Notes under the pieces: model-generated
Databases searched by the model: none
Told to the model about the DNA's origin: nothing
What the model saw: only the letters and a program-made list of their open reading frames with translations
In this document: positions 31,559-40,739 of the stretch, in pieces
Numbering within the stretch: position 1 is the first letter of the stretch
Layout: each line of letters opens with the position of its first letter
Made by a program: the position numbers and the translations under genes
Source: Sarcophilus harrisii
Lineage: Eukaryota > Chordata > Mammalia > Dasyuromorphia > Dasyuridae
Length of the DNA stretch: 64,000 nucleotides
Direction of reading: 5' to 3'
NCBI RefSeq assembly: GCF_902635505.1
Contig: NC_045427.1
Span: forward strand, 257,941,922-258,005,921

Positions 31559-31572
31559 CCACTAGATGGCAC
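31559..31572 (+). promoter_or_regulatory. CTCF-like motif
   Basis: CCACTAGATGGCAC fits the CTCF core CCASYAGRKGGCR at every position. It lies outside any repeat I recognise. Motif match only; binding is unknown. Confidence 0.4.
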
Positions 31573-32519
31573 TGCAATAAATTAGAATGGACTGTACTCA
31601 GTGGACCATAATCTTATAGATATAACAATTTAGAGATAAAGCAATAAAGATTAAGCATATACCAAAATATAATAAACATGAGAGTGATATAGAGACCTGC
31701 ACAAAGAACAAACAAAATATAGTGAAATAGCAGTACCCCAATGGGACATAAATCTTAAAAGATCTTAGTTTATGACCAGTTTCTCTCTTAGATACACTAA
31801 GATATAATGCTATTTGTCCAACGTATTTTGGTTCTCAATATTTTTGCTTTTGAGCTATTGAAGTTAATATTTAACAAACACATTTCCTCTCAGTTTTTAA
31901 TGTGAACCAAAGTCCAAAAATAATTTGTCTTTTTTGGCAATATTTCTTGACACAAAACCTGAATTATTATTGAAAGTAAATAGGAAAATCAAGGACTCAA
32001 ATCTCTTGAAAATTTTTTTAAAGTTGCTCTCAAGGTTAGGATGTACTCTGTGGCAATGAACAAGTGGATAAATAAAGGTGAAACAGTGTCATATAATCGG
32101 CAATATTTCCTTTTATAGTGACTATTTTTTAAATGAAATTGTCTAACTGACAAATTTAATTTCCCCTTTTGGGTTTGTTTACACTTTTGACTCCCCAGTG
32201 TCACAGATCTAAGCACAAAACTAGGGGCTCCTGTTCCACACTTCCTTTTTGACTTCTTATCTATCATTTACAGCTGGGCTCTTTCCCTAAGGTCTTCTGG
32301 TCTTTTTTTTTTTCCCCTCAAAAAAAAAAAAAATTAACATCCCACAACTTACTGAGAGTGAGAAAAAAAATGAAACCAACACAATCCAGTTCAGGAAGTT
32401 TTTGAAACACCTAGTAGAACAATGAAGAAGGTTTCTGCCCATTCTTGATTTCACACAGCTGGCTGTGCTTAAAAGAGTCACTGGACATGAACCAGCACCC
32501 ATACTTAGGAACTTCTAAA
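31573..32519. other. unassigned sequence
   Basis: No repeat or gene recognised. An A/T homopolymer pair lies at about 32304-32333. Confidence 0.4.
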
Positions 32520-33480
32520 AGGCAAAATATCTGAAAGTCCTTGTGAGGTGAAGCTGCCCCACTGAACTTGCCACCAAAAGCTACAAACCGATTTTGGTCA
32601 GACGGTTTCAGCTTGAAATGTTTTTTTTTTTTTTCTTTACCATTCCTTCTCTTCCCTTAAAGAGCCAATCAGTGCAATATTATTTCTACAGCTTCTCAGA
32701 TATAAATTTAAACAAGAAATAAGGCTAGGTAATTTTGTTGTTGGAGTAAAGATAATAGCTCTAATTTTGCTGGTCATGTTCAAAGGAGAACCATCTAATG
32801 GAATGACAAGAGCTGAAGGCCCACCAGTAGGATCTAAGAAAAGACTGAAATCAATAAAGACCCTCAGAACTTATAATCATGCTGGGGAAATTTGTGGTAT
32901 TCTGTCCTTCACCTCTGTCTTGCCTTTAATTCAGAAGGCTTGACTTTAATTAGGCATCTCTTAAGTGGGCAGCAGAGAAGTAATGAAGGGCCATTTATGC
33001 ATATGGATTTCTGCTGTGGGGATCTCTTAGGGGAAAAGAGCCTAAACTGTTATTGCAAGTTTAAGTGTTTTTAAGAGTTTCCTGGTCTTTTTCCCCTGCT
33101 GTTTGTTCTGAGAATACAAATATGCCAGGGCAAATCTAGAACCAAACAGGAGCATTTCTCTCACAATGAGTCACTACATTGAAGCATATCCTACTTGACA
33201 GCCTTTTGTGAGTAGCAGAGTCCATGGGTGTGTTTTTTTCTCCAGCAGTGATATCCTTTCACCTCATTATAAAATACAACCTGTCAGAGCTAAATTGAGG
33301 AGGTTTTTCAACAGAGTTGGAAAATTCACCTTTAATTACTGCATAGGGGAAAGCTTCTGAATTATCAGCTATGCAGAGAAGAGCTGAAAGGCTTTTGGAT
33401 CTGCTGCAAGAAATAGAGACAATTTCTGATGAAGAAGCCAAGTTGTTAGTTGTTAGGTTTCTCAGGTGATGGACCTTTGA
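32520..33480. other. Repeat-free stretch, candidate conserved non-coding sequence
   Basis: Nearly 1 kb with no interspersed repeat and a balanced composition. It contains TTTAATTAGG (near 32947), ATGCATAT (near 32997, octamer-like) and TTTAATTACTGCAT (near 33331). No long conserved-looking frame: the 60-codon frame at 32892 and the 140-codon minus frame at 33259-33681 have no domain, and the latter runs through an L1 tail. Regulatory function is inference from composition only. Confidence 0.3.
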
Positions 33481-33507
33481 TATCAAAACACTTTGAATTC
33501 TTCCAGA

Positions 33508-33647
33508 TACTACCTGCCATCTAAGGGAGGTGGTGGGGGGAAGGAGAGGGTAATTTGAAACAGAAGGCTTTGTAAGGGTCAATGCTGAAAAATTACCCAT
33601 GCATATGTTTTGTAAATAAAAAGCTTTAATAATAATAATAATAAAAA
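33508..33647 (+). mobile_element. Very short (140-bp) L1 insertion with 13-bp TSD
   Basis: Only the last 140 nt of the L1 3' UTR: CTGCCATCTAAGGGAGG.. to TTTTGTAAATAAAAAGCTTT and (AAT)n. Perfect 13-bp flanks GAATTCTTCCAGA lie at 33495-33507 and 33648-33660. Severely 5'-truncated. Confidence 0.95.
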
Positions 33648-33689
33648 GAATTCTTCCAGAGAGAAGGGGAAAGAGAAGCATGTTTATTT

Positions 33690-33930
33690 GTCTGTTCCCA
33701 TGGCATCAGTCTTTTACTGACCAATTGTGAAATATTTTAAGCCTCTTAATTTCTAACTGTAATGTCTTGTGTGTTTGCTGACATTGGAATTGCCAATTTT
33801 CAATTGTGAGCTTGCTATTTAAACTCCCACGGCTAAAGTCATTGCCAAGGGTGATTCAGCCTTCTACCATGTCCAGCATAGCACTGCATAAAATTAACTG
33901 AATAAGTCCAAAAAAAGGTAAAGTCCTTGA
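33690..33930. other. Repeat-free stretch, candidate conserved non-coding sequence
   Basis: Continues the repeat-poor region after the L1. Contains CCAATTTTCAATTGTGAG and TAAAATTAACTG. No coding signal. Function inferred only. Confidence 0.25.
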
Positions 33931-34119
33931 GGGTGAAAGTTGTTTTTTTGTTTTTTTTTTAAATCTTCATACCTAATACAGTGAGCTTGAAGACACCAAG
34001 GGCAAGGTCACAGGTAGTAAGTAATAGACCTAGGATTCAAAGAAGTTTCTTGGTGGCAAATCTAGAGCCCTTTCCCCCTTACTCCTTCTTTTTGTTTGTT
34101 TAATTAAATTGAACTGTTT

Positions 34120-34311
34120 CTGAGGTGCACTGGGGCCTGGAATCAAAAAGCCCTCAGTTCAAATCCAGCCTCAGACACTTAATAGCTATGTTATCTTAAA
34201 TAAGTCACTTAACTTCAAAATGGGGACAATAATAGCATTTTGTTCCCAAGGTTCTTGTGAGGATCAAATGAAATGATAATTGCAAAGCACTTAGCAAAAC
34301 CCATGGTATAT
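34120..34311 (+). repeat. Mar1 CORE-SINE, left part
   Basis: Head GGGGCCTGGAATCAAAAAGC, CAGTTCAAATCCAGCCTCAG, AAGTCACTTAACTTC, AAAATGGGGACAATAATAGC, TCTTGTGAGGATCAAATGAA and GCAAAGCACTTAGCAAAACC. Interrupted at about 34312 by an opposite-strand SINE. The tail resumes at 34557. Confidence 0.85.
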
Positions 34312-34556
34312 TTGTTCTTGTTCAGTTATTCAGTCATGTCTGACTCTTTGTGATGTCATTTGAGATTTTCTTGGTAAAGATACTGGAATGGTTGGCCATT
34401 TCCTTTTCTAGCTCATTTTACAGATAAGGAAACTGAGGCAAACAGGGTTAAGTAACTTCCCCAAAGTCACACAGATGATAAGCATCTGAAATTATATCTG
34501 GACTTATCTTCCTGGAACCTGGCCTGATGCTCTAACCACTGTGCCATTTTGCTGCC
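34312..34556 (-). mobile_element. WALLSI-type SINE nested in Mar1
   Basis: The plus strand reads the RTE-like tail first (GTCATGTCTGACTCTTTGTG, TTCTTGGTAAAGATACTGGA), then TAAGGAAACTGAGGCAAACA, then the tRNA-like head reversed (TCTAACCACTGTGCCATTTT, GCTGCC). Full length, so the whole element is on the minus strand. Confidence 0.88.
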
Positions 34557-34640
34557 CAATAACTGCATGGCACATAAATGCTATCTAAATGTTAGGTGTA
34601 ATGATGATGGTGATGATGATGATAATGATAATTCTTTAAT
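34557..34640 (+). repeat. Mar1 tail, right part, with (GAT)n
   Basis: TGCATGGCACATAAATGCTA and TCTAAATGTTAGG finish the Mar1 at 34120. They run into a GATGAT/GATAAT microsatellite at about 34600-34632. Confidence 0.75.
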
Positions 34641-34654
34641 CATTTCTTCGTATG

Positions 34655-34885
34655 CCAGCTTGGAAGACACCTTTTGTAGAGTAAAAAGAACTGGTTTTAA
34701 GTCTAGATTCTGGAGTATATTAGTTGTGTAATCATCCATGAGTCACTTAGCTCCTAGAAGCTTTCATTTCTTTATCAGTAAAACTGAAATAACACTTTTG
34801 TCACATATCTCACAAAGCTGTACTTAGGATCAATTAAGAAGTGTATGTAAAGCACTTGAAAAGGGCAATGATACTAAAACAGTAG
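34655..34885 (+). repeat. Mar1/MIR-type CORE-SINE
   Basis: ACTGGTTTTAAGTCTAGATT, GAGTCACTTAGCTCC, TTTATCAGTAAAACTGAAAT and AAGTGTATGTAAAGCACTTG follow the CORE-SINE order. Confidence 0.65.
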
Positions 34886-34911
34886 TTTGTTTAAACTATA
34901 ATTGAAAATTG

Positions 34912-35155
34912 AAAATTGGGAGCAGTTTGGCAACACAGTGGGTAGAATGCCATGCCTGAAGTCAGAAAAACTCATCTTCCTGAGTTCAAATCTGGCCTCA
35001 GATGTTTACTGTATGATCCCGGGCAAATCATTTAATATTCAGATTCCTCATCTGTATATTGGGCCGGAGAAGGAAATGGCAAATCCACATCCTGCATCTT
35101 TGTTAAGAAAACTCCCGAATGGAGTCAAGACAAGTTAGACGCAATTAAAAAGAAC
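34912..35155 (+). mobile_element. WALLSI-type SINE
   Basis: Head GGCAACACAGTGGGTAGAAT, TTCCTGAGTTCAAATCTGGC, CCTCATCTGTATATTGG, GAGAAGGAAATGGCAAATCC, and an RTE-like tail ATCTTTGTTAAGAAAACTCC..AATGGAGTCAAGACAAG. Confidence 0.88.
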
Positions 35156-35604
35156 TAAATAATAGTGAAAAGTTAATTTCATCAAGCATTCTGATGAAAA
35201 ATTATGTCTTGCTTTGGTAAAAAAAAAAAGTCATTCCAGGGATCAGGAAACTTTTTATTCAAGTCTACACAGGTCCAGTTGAATATGTGGCTTAGCACAA
35301 TTGTTGTCAACCTAGAAATGAAGATTCATTAAAAAAAAAAAAAAATCATGTTTTAACTTAAGATTTAACCCTTTGAAGGTAGAGACACAGAGAAAGGCCT
35401 CCAAGGTTCCTGAGCAAGATCATGGTCCAATGCCTTTCCTTGATGTTTAATCATGTATTGTAAAAATTAAGAAGAGTGTCCATTTCACCAAGAGACTATA
35501 GGATTGAGTCACAGATTTATCATGAAAATAGACCCCTAAAATTATTATTTCAACACTTCCATTATAGATTTGAAGAGGCAAAAAAGTATGTTAAGAGAAA
35601 AAAT
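35156..35604. other. unassigned sequence
   Basis: Two A-runs (about 35219-35229 and 35331-35345). Nothing else recognised. Confidence 0.4.
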
Positions 35605-35870
35605 TATAGCTGGAATTAGGGGATCTAAATCTGAATCCTAGTTTTGGCCACTGAATGTTTGCATGACTTTACTTAACCTCTCAGACCTCAGTTTTCACAT
35701 CTGGACAAATGAGAGGTTTGTGTCTCAAAAATTTCTTAGGTTGCTTCTAACTTTAAATTTATTATCTTATGATACTTGATCCCTGAGAAATTGTGACCTT
35801 CTCCAAACTACATAGGTGGTAAGTGGAAGAATCAATACTCAAACCCAGATTCTATGTCTGAATGACCATG
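35605..35870. repeat. Two old SINE pieces (plus, then minus)
   Basis: 35605-35775 (plus): GAATCCTAGTTTTGGCCACT, TACTTAACCTCTCAGACCTC, then a CR1-like tail (TTGCTTCTAACTTTAAATTT). 35790-35870 (minus): ACTACATAGGTGGTAAGTGG and CTCAAACCCAGATTCT are reverse MIR. Confidence 0.6.
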
Positions 35871-35911
35871 TGGAATGATGGTTACTATTTTTTGGCTTAT
35901 ATTCTTTTCAT

Positions 35912-36163
35912 AGGAAGCTAGATGGTACAATGGTTAGGACATAAGCTTTAGAGGTAGAAAAACCTAAGTTCAAATACTCCCATGTGCTACCTGTGCGACC
36001 TTGGGCAAGTCAATTAATCTCTATCTACCTCAGTTTCCTCATCTGTAAAATAAGGATAAAAATAGCACCTATCTCCTAGGGTTATTGTGCATATAAAATG
36101 AGGCAATATTTGTAAAGTGTTTTACAAAACTTAAAGTACTGTGTAAATTCTAGTTGTTATTAA
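35912..36163 (+). mobile_element. Mar1 CORE-SINE, complete
   Basis: Head GGAAGCTAGATGGTACAATG, AAGTTCAAATACTCCCATG, CGACCTTGGGCAAGTCAATT, CTCAGTTTCCTCATCTGTAA, AAAATAGCACCTATCTCCTA, GGGTTATTGTGC, TGTAAAGTGTTTTACAAAAC and TTCTAGTTGTTATT. All blocks of Mar1 are present in order. Confidence 0.9.
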
Positions 36164-36596
36164 TTTTAGTATTTTTAACCTGTACTTTTCAAGATGGATG
36201 TTATCTAAAATCATAGTCTAACCACTCCATTTTACAGATGAATGAGGTTTCTTTCATCTGTTTTCAGTCAAGAACTCTATGATTTCCCTTATTTTTCAAA
36301 TAGAAAAATGAAACGAGAGAATATTTTATTTGATCTGCTCAAAATCACACAGAAACATCTTATCCATAAATTTCAAAGAGTATTCAAATTTAGAATTCCC
36401 TATGAGCTCTATAATAATAGTGACTCCCTAAGAACTTTAAGAATATGTCATTAGACAAATAAGAAAATAAGTCCTTAGTATGGCCCACTTAGTGGAATTA
36501 CAACAATGGTTGTGTTACTTTTTACCTTAAATCAATTGCCTGATTTAGGATATTTTTGACAGGCCACTAGAGGAATTAGTTTCTTTTGAATATGTG
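36164..36596. other. unassigned, with a MIR-like piece at about 36215-36245
   Basis: CCACTCCATTTTACAGATGA is MIR-like on the minus strand. The 70-codon frame at 36242-36454 has no domain. Confidence 0.35.
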
Positions 36597-36708
36597 TCTC
36601 TCTCTTTCTGTCTCTGTGTGTCTATCTGTCTCTCTCTGTCCCTCTGTCCCTCTGTCTGTCTGTCTGTCTCTGTCTCTGTCTTTCTCTGTGTGTGTGTGTG
36701 TGTGTCTC
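36597..36708. repeat. (TCTG/TCTC/TG)n low-complexity tract
   Basis: Mixed CTGT, TCTC and (TG)n units, strongly pyrimidine-biased on the plus strand. Confidence 0.9.
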
Positions 36709-36844
36709 AGAGGAAACAGGGGTCCTATGCCTGTGATTTCATAAATTAAAAGAGCTTCTGGCATAGAAATGACTTCTGCTGAAGCAAATCTGGAAACCAA
36801 TTATAAATTATCATCTTAAATGGTACAGAGAAGTTCATAGGCTG

Positions 36845-37015
36845 CTACAATCACAGCCTTGGAGCTGGAAAATACTAAGAGATCAAAATCAAACTTCATT
36901 CTACACATGAGGAAACTGAGTCTTAGAATACTGAAGTGACTTAGTTAAATGACAGTTGAGCTAAGATCTAATTCAGGTCCCTAATTCCAAATCAAGTGCT
37001 CTTTCAGATTTAACA
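36845..37015 (-). repeat. MIR-like CORE-SINE
   Basis: Plus strand: CCTTGGAGCTGGAAAATACT, CACATGAGGAAACTGAG, AGTGACTTAGTTAAATGAC, TCCAAATCAAGTGCTCTTTC. This is the reverse complement of a MIR-type SINE. Confidence 0.65.
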
Positions 37016-37309
37016 TGATATTGTCATTGCTTATTGGTACATGGCTAGTATGGTTTGAAGTCAGGACTTGATCCCAGATTTTCCTATAATCATGTTTTCA
37101 AAGGCTTACCCTGGGCCTCCTTCCTAACTCTAAGGTCATATTCATTTACTTCACTACAATGCCTCTCCAAAGGAATAATCTATTTATTTTTGGTAGGTCA
37201 GAGCCCAAAGTATGGAAACTACAGTAGCACATTAATATTATCTGGTCAAGGCCATGAACCAGAAGAAGTCATGGAAATCAGATCTGATTTTTCTAGCACA
37301 TTTCCGGCT

Positions 37310-37430
37310 TGAGATCACAGATATATATTGGAAAGAAATGGACTCAAAGGTTATTTAATTTAACCTTCTCACTTTACAGATGCTGAAATTGAGGTACAGA
37401 AATATTAAATAAAGGACACTAGCCCTCTGT
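37310..37430 (-). repeat. MIR-like CORE-SINE fragment
   Basis: GGACTCAAAGGTTATTTAAT, TCACTTTACAGATGCTGAAA and TTGAGGTACAGAAA; diverged. Confidence 0.5.
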
Positions 37431-37861
37431 TATTGGATGACCTAGAAAGACGAAGAGAAATGAGTCAGGGAGGAAAAGTCAAGCTCTGAAATGGACCTTT
37501 ACTGTATTCTTGAGTTATATATGGCTAGAAACTTTAGAATTGGAAATACACAAAAACATACATACATACATGCATAAAGTCTAGAATATTTTCAAAAATT
37601 TCTTCAGTAAATTGCTGGAGCAAGTTATTGCAATCTGTCTTATAGGAATATGAAATCTCTATACATATATATGTGCGTGTGTTATAAATAATACATGTTT
37701 TCATGCTTTAAAAATGTATGCCTATATATATGTATATCTATGTATATCTACTTACATATATTTGTATGTAAAATATACATGTGTATATCGACATCTGTAT
37801 ACTATCATAATTGCTACAAAGTAAAACAAGGTAGATATTAAATCTTGTAAGTTAAATTATG
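37431..37861. other. unassigned AT-rich sequence
   Basis: TA/CA-rich tract at about 37650-37790. Ends with the left target duplication of the next SINE (37852-37861). Confidence 0.4.
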
Positions 37862-38105
37862 ATCAGATAAGTAGCACAGAGGATAGAGTGATGGATCTGG
37901 AGTCAGGAAAACCTGAGTTCATATCTGGCCTCAATCACACACTAGCTATGTGATCATGGACAGGTAATAACTCAGTTTGCCTCAGTTTACTCATCTGTAA
38001 AATGAGCTGGAGATGGAAATGGCTTATCACTCCAGTATCTTTGTCAAGAAAACCTCAAATAGGGTCACAGAGACTCAGACATGACTAAAAAACAACTTCA
38101 CAACA
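37862..38105 (+). mobile_element. WALLSI-type SINE with 10-bp TSD
   Basis: Head AGCACAGAGGATAGAGTGAT, GGAGTCAGGAAAACCTGAGT, TTGCCTCAGTTTACTCATCT, ATGAGCTGGAGATGGAAATG, and tail TATCTTTGTCAAGAAAACC..AGACTCAGACATGACT. The flanks TTAAATTATG at 37852-37861 and 38106-38115 are identical. Confidence 0.93.
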
Positions 38106-38362
38106 TTAAATTATGTCTGATCCCAGCAGTGTAGAAGTTACATACACAGTTTTCAAGTTGACTAATTTAATAAATTAGTCTAAATAAAAGTACCAGATAA
38201 AAATACCTTCATTATTATAGGCAGCAGCTTCAGCACAAAAAAGAAGAGTAGGCTCCACTTTCTAAATTTCAGGCTCAGAAATAAAAAAGGGCTTCACAAT
38301 ATACTACAAAAACATCCACAGTTTTGGAGCACTGGCCAGCATTGTTTCTAAGCCAGAACTTT

Positions 38363-38364
<2 letters not shown>

Positions 38365-38408
<44 letters not shown>
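38365..38408. repeat. (AC)n microsatellite, about 22 units
   Basis: Pure AC run. It creates the flanking 90-96 codon frames on both strands. Confidence 0.97.
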
Positions 38409-38411
<3 letters not shown>

Positions 38412-40290
38412 TTTTTTTAAAGTATTGGAATGAAACAGATATACAGGATAAGGACCCAATATCAAAAATCTCCATCCTCACTAGAAAGCTTTCAGTTTCC
38501 CTTCTACCTGTTTCAGTCTCCCAACTTGGAGGCAGAATCCTGTTGTACATCTTACCAAACTCCATGAAGACCCAGTACTATTTATTCCCTGTCTAAAGGC
38601 TTGACACATTTGTCACAACAGCTAAGGGCTGAGGAAGAGTTGAAACAATTTCACAAGCCTTGTTATGACTCACATGGCCCCTCTGTAGTCCTCTTAAGAT
38701 CCTTTGTTCCTGTCTTTCCAATAAAACACGAGCACCAGCCATTTCCCCTTGCACAGTATGAAATAGAAAGACTAGTGTCTTTGAGCTCCTGTTCCAGGCT
38801 ACAGATCAGTAGAAAAGATGATATTGTTTTCTACATCAAACCTTTCACACCCATTTCTAAATTTAAAGGGGGGAGCAATGGAAATGAGGTGATAAAGATT
38901 CTCTGTCATTGCAAAGTTTTCTTTCCTAATAAAGATCTTCTTTTCTCTTTAATGAGAATTATATTTTTTAGGGAAAGGGGGGAAGCATTGCAGGGAGTGT
39001 GAGGGGAGATTGAGGGGGACAGGGAATGAGGACAACACGGAATTCAAATCTAGTTTTCTGACCACACTACCCGCTGCTTTGTCTCACACTAAGCTCGACA
39101 GATCTATGACTCTTCAGAAGTCGTCAGATAGCTCCAACTGTTTTCTGAAGTTTAAATATCTCAAATTGACGGCCACAAAATGAAGATGGAGACATCTGTG
39201 GCCAAATGTGTCTGAGAGGCAGAGATAATAATGATACCTTGTATTTTAGAGTGCCTTTCTCAGAGAAACTCAAGATAGTTTATAGATTGGATCTAATTAA
39301 TTCTCACCTCCCTAGGAAAGAGGAAAATAGAGGTAGCAGACAAAGTGATGGAGATTGGGGGTTGGGATAGGGAATATGAGAATAAGAGAGAGAAGAGACA
39401 CAGGGAGAAGGAGAAAATGAGACTTTAGACAATTGTATTGTCATTTTATATGTGGAGAAAGTAAAGCACAAAAGAGTTATGCTTTCAGAGGTGACAACAG
39501 AGAGACAGAAAGCAGGAAGAGTCAGGCAAGTTAAACGACCATCACCACCTTGACAGTCATCTCCTCTCAGACCCTGATGTAGAGAGTTGAGGACTCGGAA
39601 TCTAAGAGCTTTAGAAATAGAATTTCCCCAATCCCCACCTCTGCAAACCATCAGATCTGCTTCCGAAGGCTCTGCCCCTACAGCCTTCATTGAAGGGAGA
39701 AATCATGGAGAAGGAGTCCACCTTCTTCATCACCACCAGCAAGAACTTCTGACCCACCAACAGGAGCCTGATAAGTGGCAATATCCCTCAGACTACTGGT
39801 CCTGCTTACAGTCAGTCTCTTGTAGTCTTCATCTGGGACTCTGGCAAAGGGGTCAGTCATCCCCATCAACTAACTACCTGCCATTCCTAGGACAGGGAAG
39901 GCAAGTTAGTGGGGAAAAAAAATAAGGTACTCTGGGGAGATGAGAGCAGCACATGCCCTGAAAAAAAAATCACCACCAACAACTTGGCTAAAATCTCCCC
40001 TCAGATCTTGATGGAGATAACTCTGTATGCAAGAACTTTCAGAAAAGTAATGCTTCCAACACAGACAACAACCTACAGAGTTGTAATCTGACAACTTCTC
40101 TTGTAGGTACTACATCCACATTCACTGAAGACCCAGGAAAAAGTTCTTGGCAATGTCAAACGATTCAACATATCTGGATCTGTGATTTTATCAATGGAAA
40201 TGAGATTAAAGAAAAAGCATTGCCATCTGCTTTGTTGCTGCATCCTGAGGACCATGGACATTTCTATCTGATCTGGAGTGGAAATTTTTT
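38409..40290. other. unassigned, mostly repeat-free sequence
   Basis: About 1.9 kb with open frames of 112-133 codons (38601-39002 plus, 39304-39690 minus, 39587-39925 plus). None shows a domain, a splice context or a codon pattern I trust, and overlapping frames on both strands are open, which suggests composition. TGGTGATGG/CACCACC-rich words recur at 39540-39590, 39715-39745 and 39970-40015. Could hold a non-coding exon; not supported. Confidence 0.35.
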
Positions 40291-40294
40291 ATGT

Positions 40295-40425
40295 GTGCTA
40301 TCTCCTTCATAAGAATGTGAGCCCACTGAGAACAGGGATTATCTGACTTTTCATTTTGTACCTCTAGTACTTTGTGCAGCCTTTTGTACATGATAAGAAA
40401 TACTTGATTCATTTTAAAACTAGAC
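40295..40425 (+). repeat. L2 3'-end fragment
   Basis: ATAAGAATGTGAGCCCACTG, AGAACAGGGATTATCTGACT, TTTGTACCTCTAGTACTTTG and ATACTTGATTCATTT, as in the L2 terminus. Confidence 0.65.
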
Positions 40426-40600
40426 TTGAAAAGGATCTGAGGAAGATGTCTATCACAGTTCCCTCATTTTACAGATTAGGAAACTGAGGCAAAGGAAATG
40501 AAATGACTTGTTCAAGCTTGCACAGGTAACAAGCGTCAGAGGGAGGATTTGAACCCAGATTCTATGACTTCACAGTCATTGCTCTTTCCACTATCCCAGA
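40426..40600 (-). repeat. MIR-like CORE-SINE
   Basis: TCATTTTACAGATTAGGAAA, CTGAGGCAAAGG, GACTTGTTCAAGCTTGCACA, GGAGGATTTGAACCCAGATT and CTCTTTCCACTATCC: reverse complement of MIR, well preserved. Confidence 0.75.
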
Positions 40601-40739
40601 CTACAAACTCAGAATGGAACCGCGTCAGCCCACTCAATTTTTACACCAGTACTTTATCCTTCAGCCTGAATATGACTTCCTATTATTATATGAAGCAAGC
40701 TGCCCCTGGTAAAAGGAAAAAAAAAAAGTAGTGACAAAG

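Noticed and set aside
38275-38596. 90-96 codon frames on both strands
   Set aside because: Created by the (AC)n microsatellite (VCVCVC / THTHTH).
38601-39002. 133-codon plus-strand frame as a gene
   Set aside because: No domain, no conserved-looking motif, no upstream signals; plausible by chance in less AT-rich sequence.
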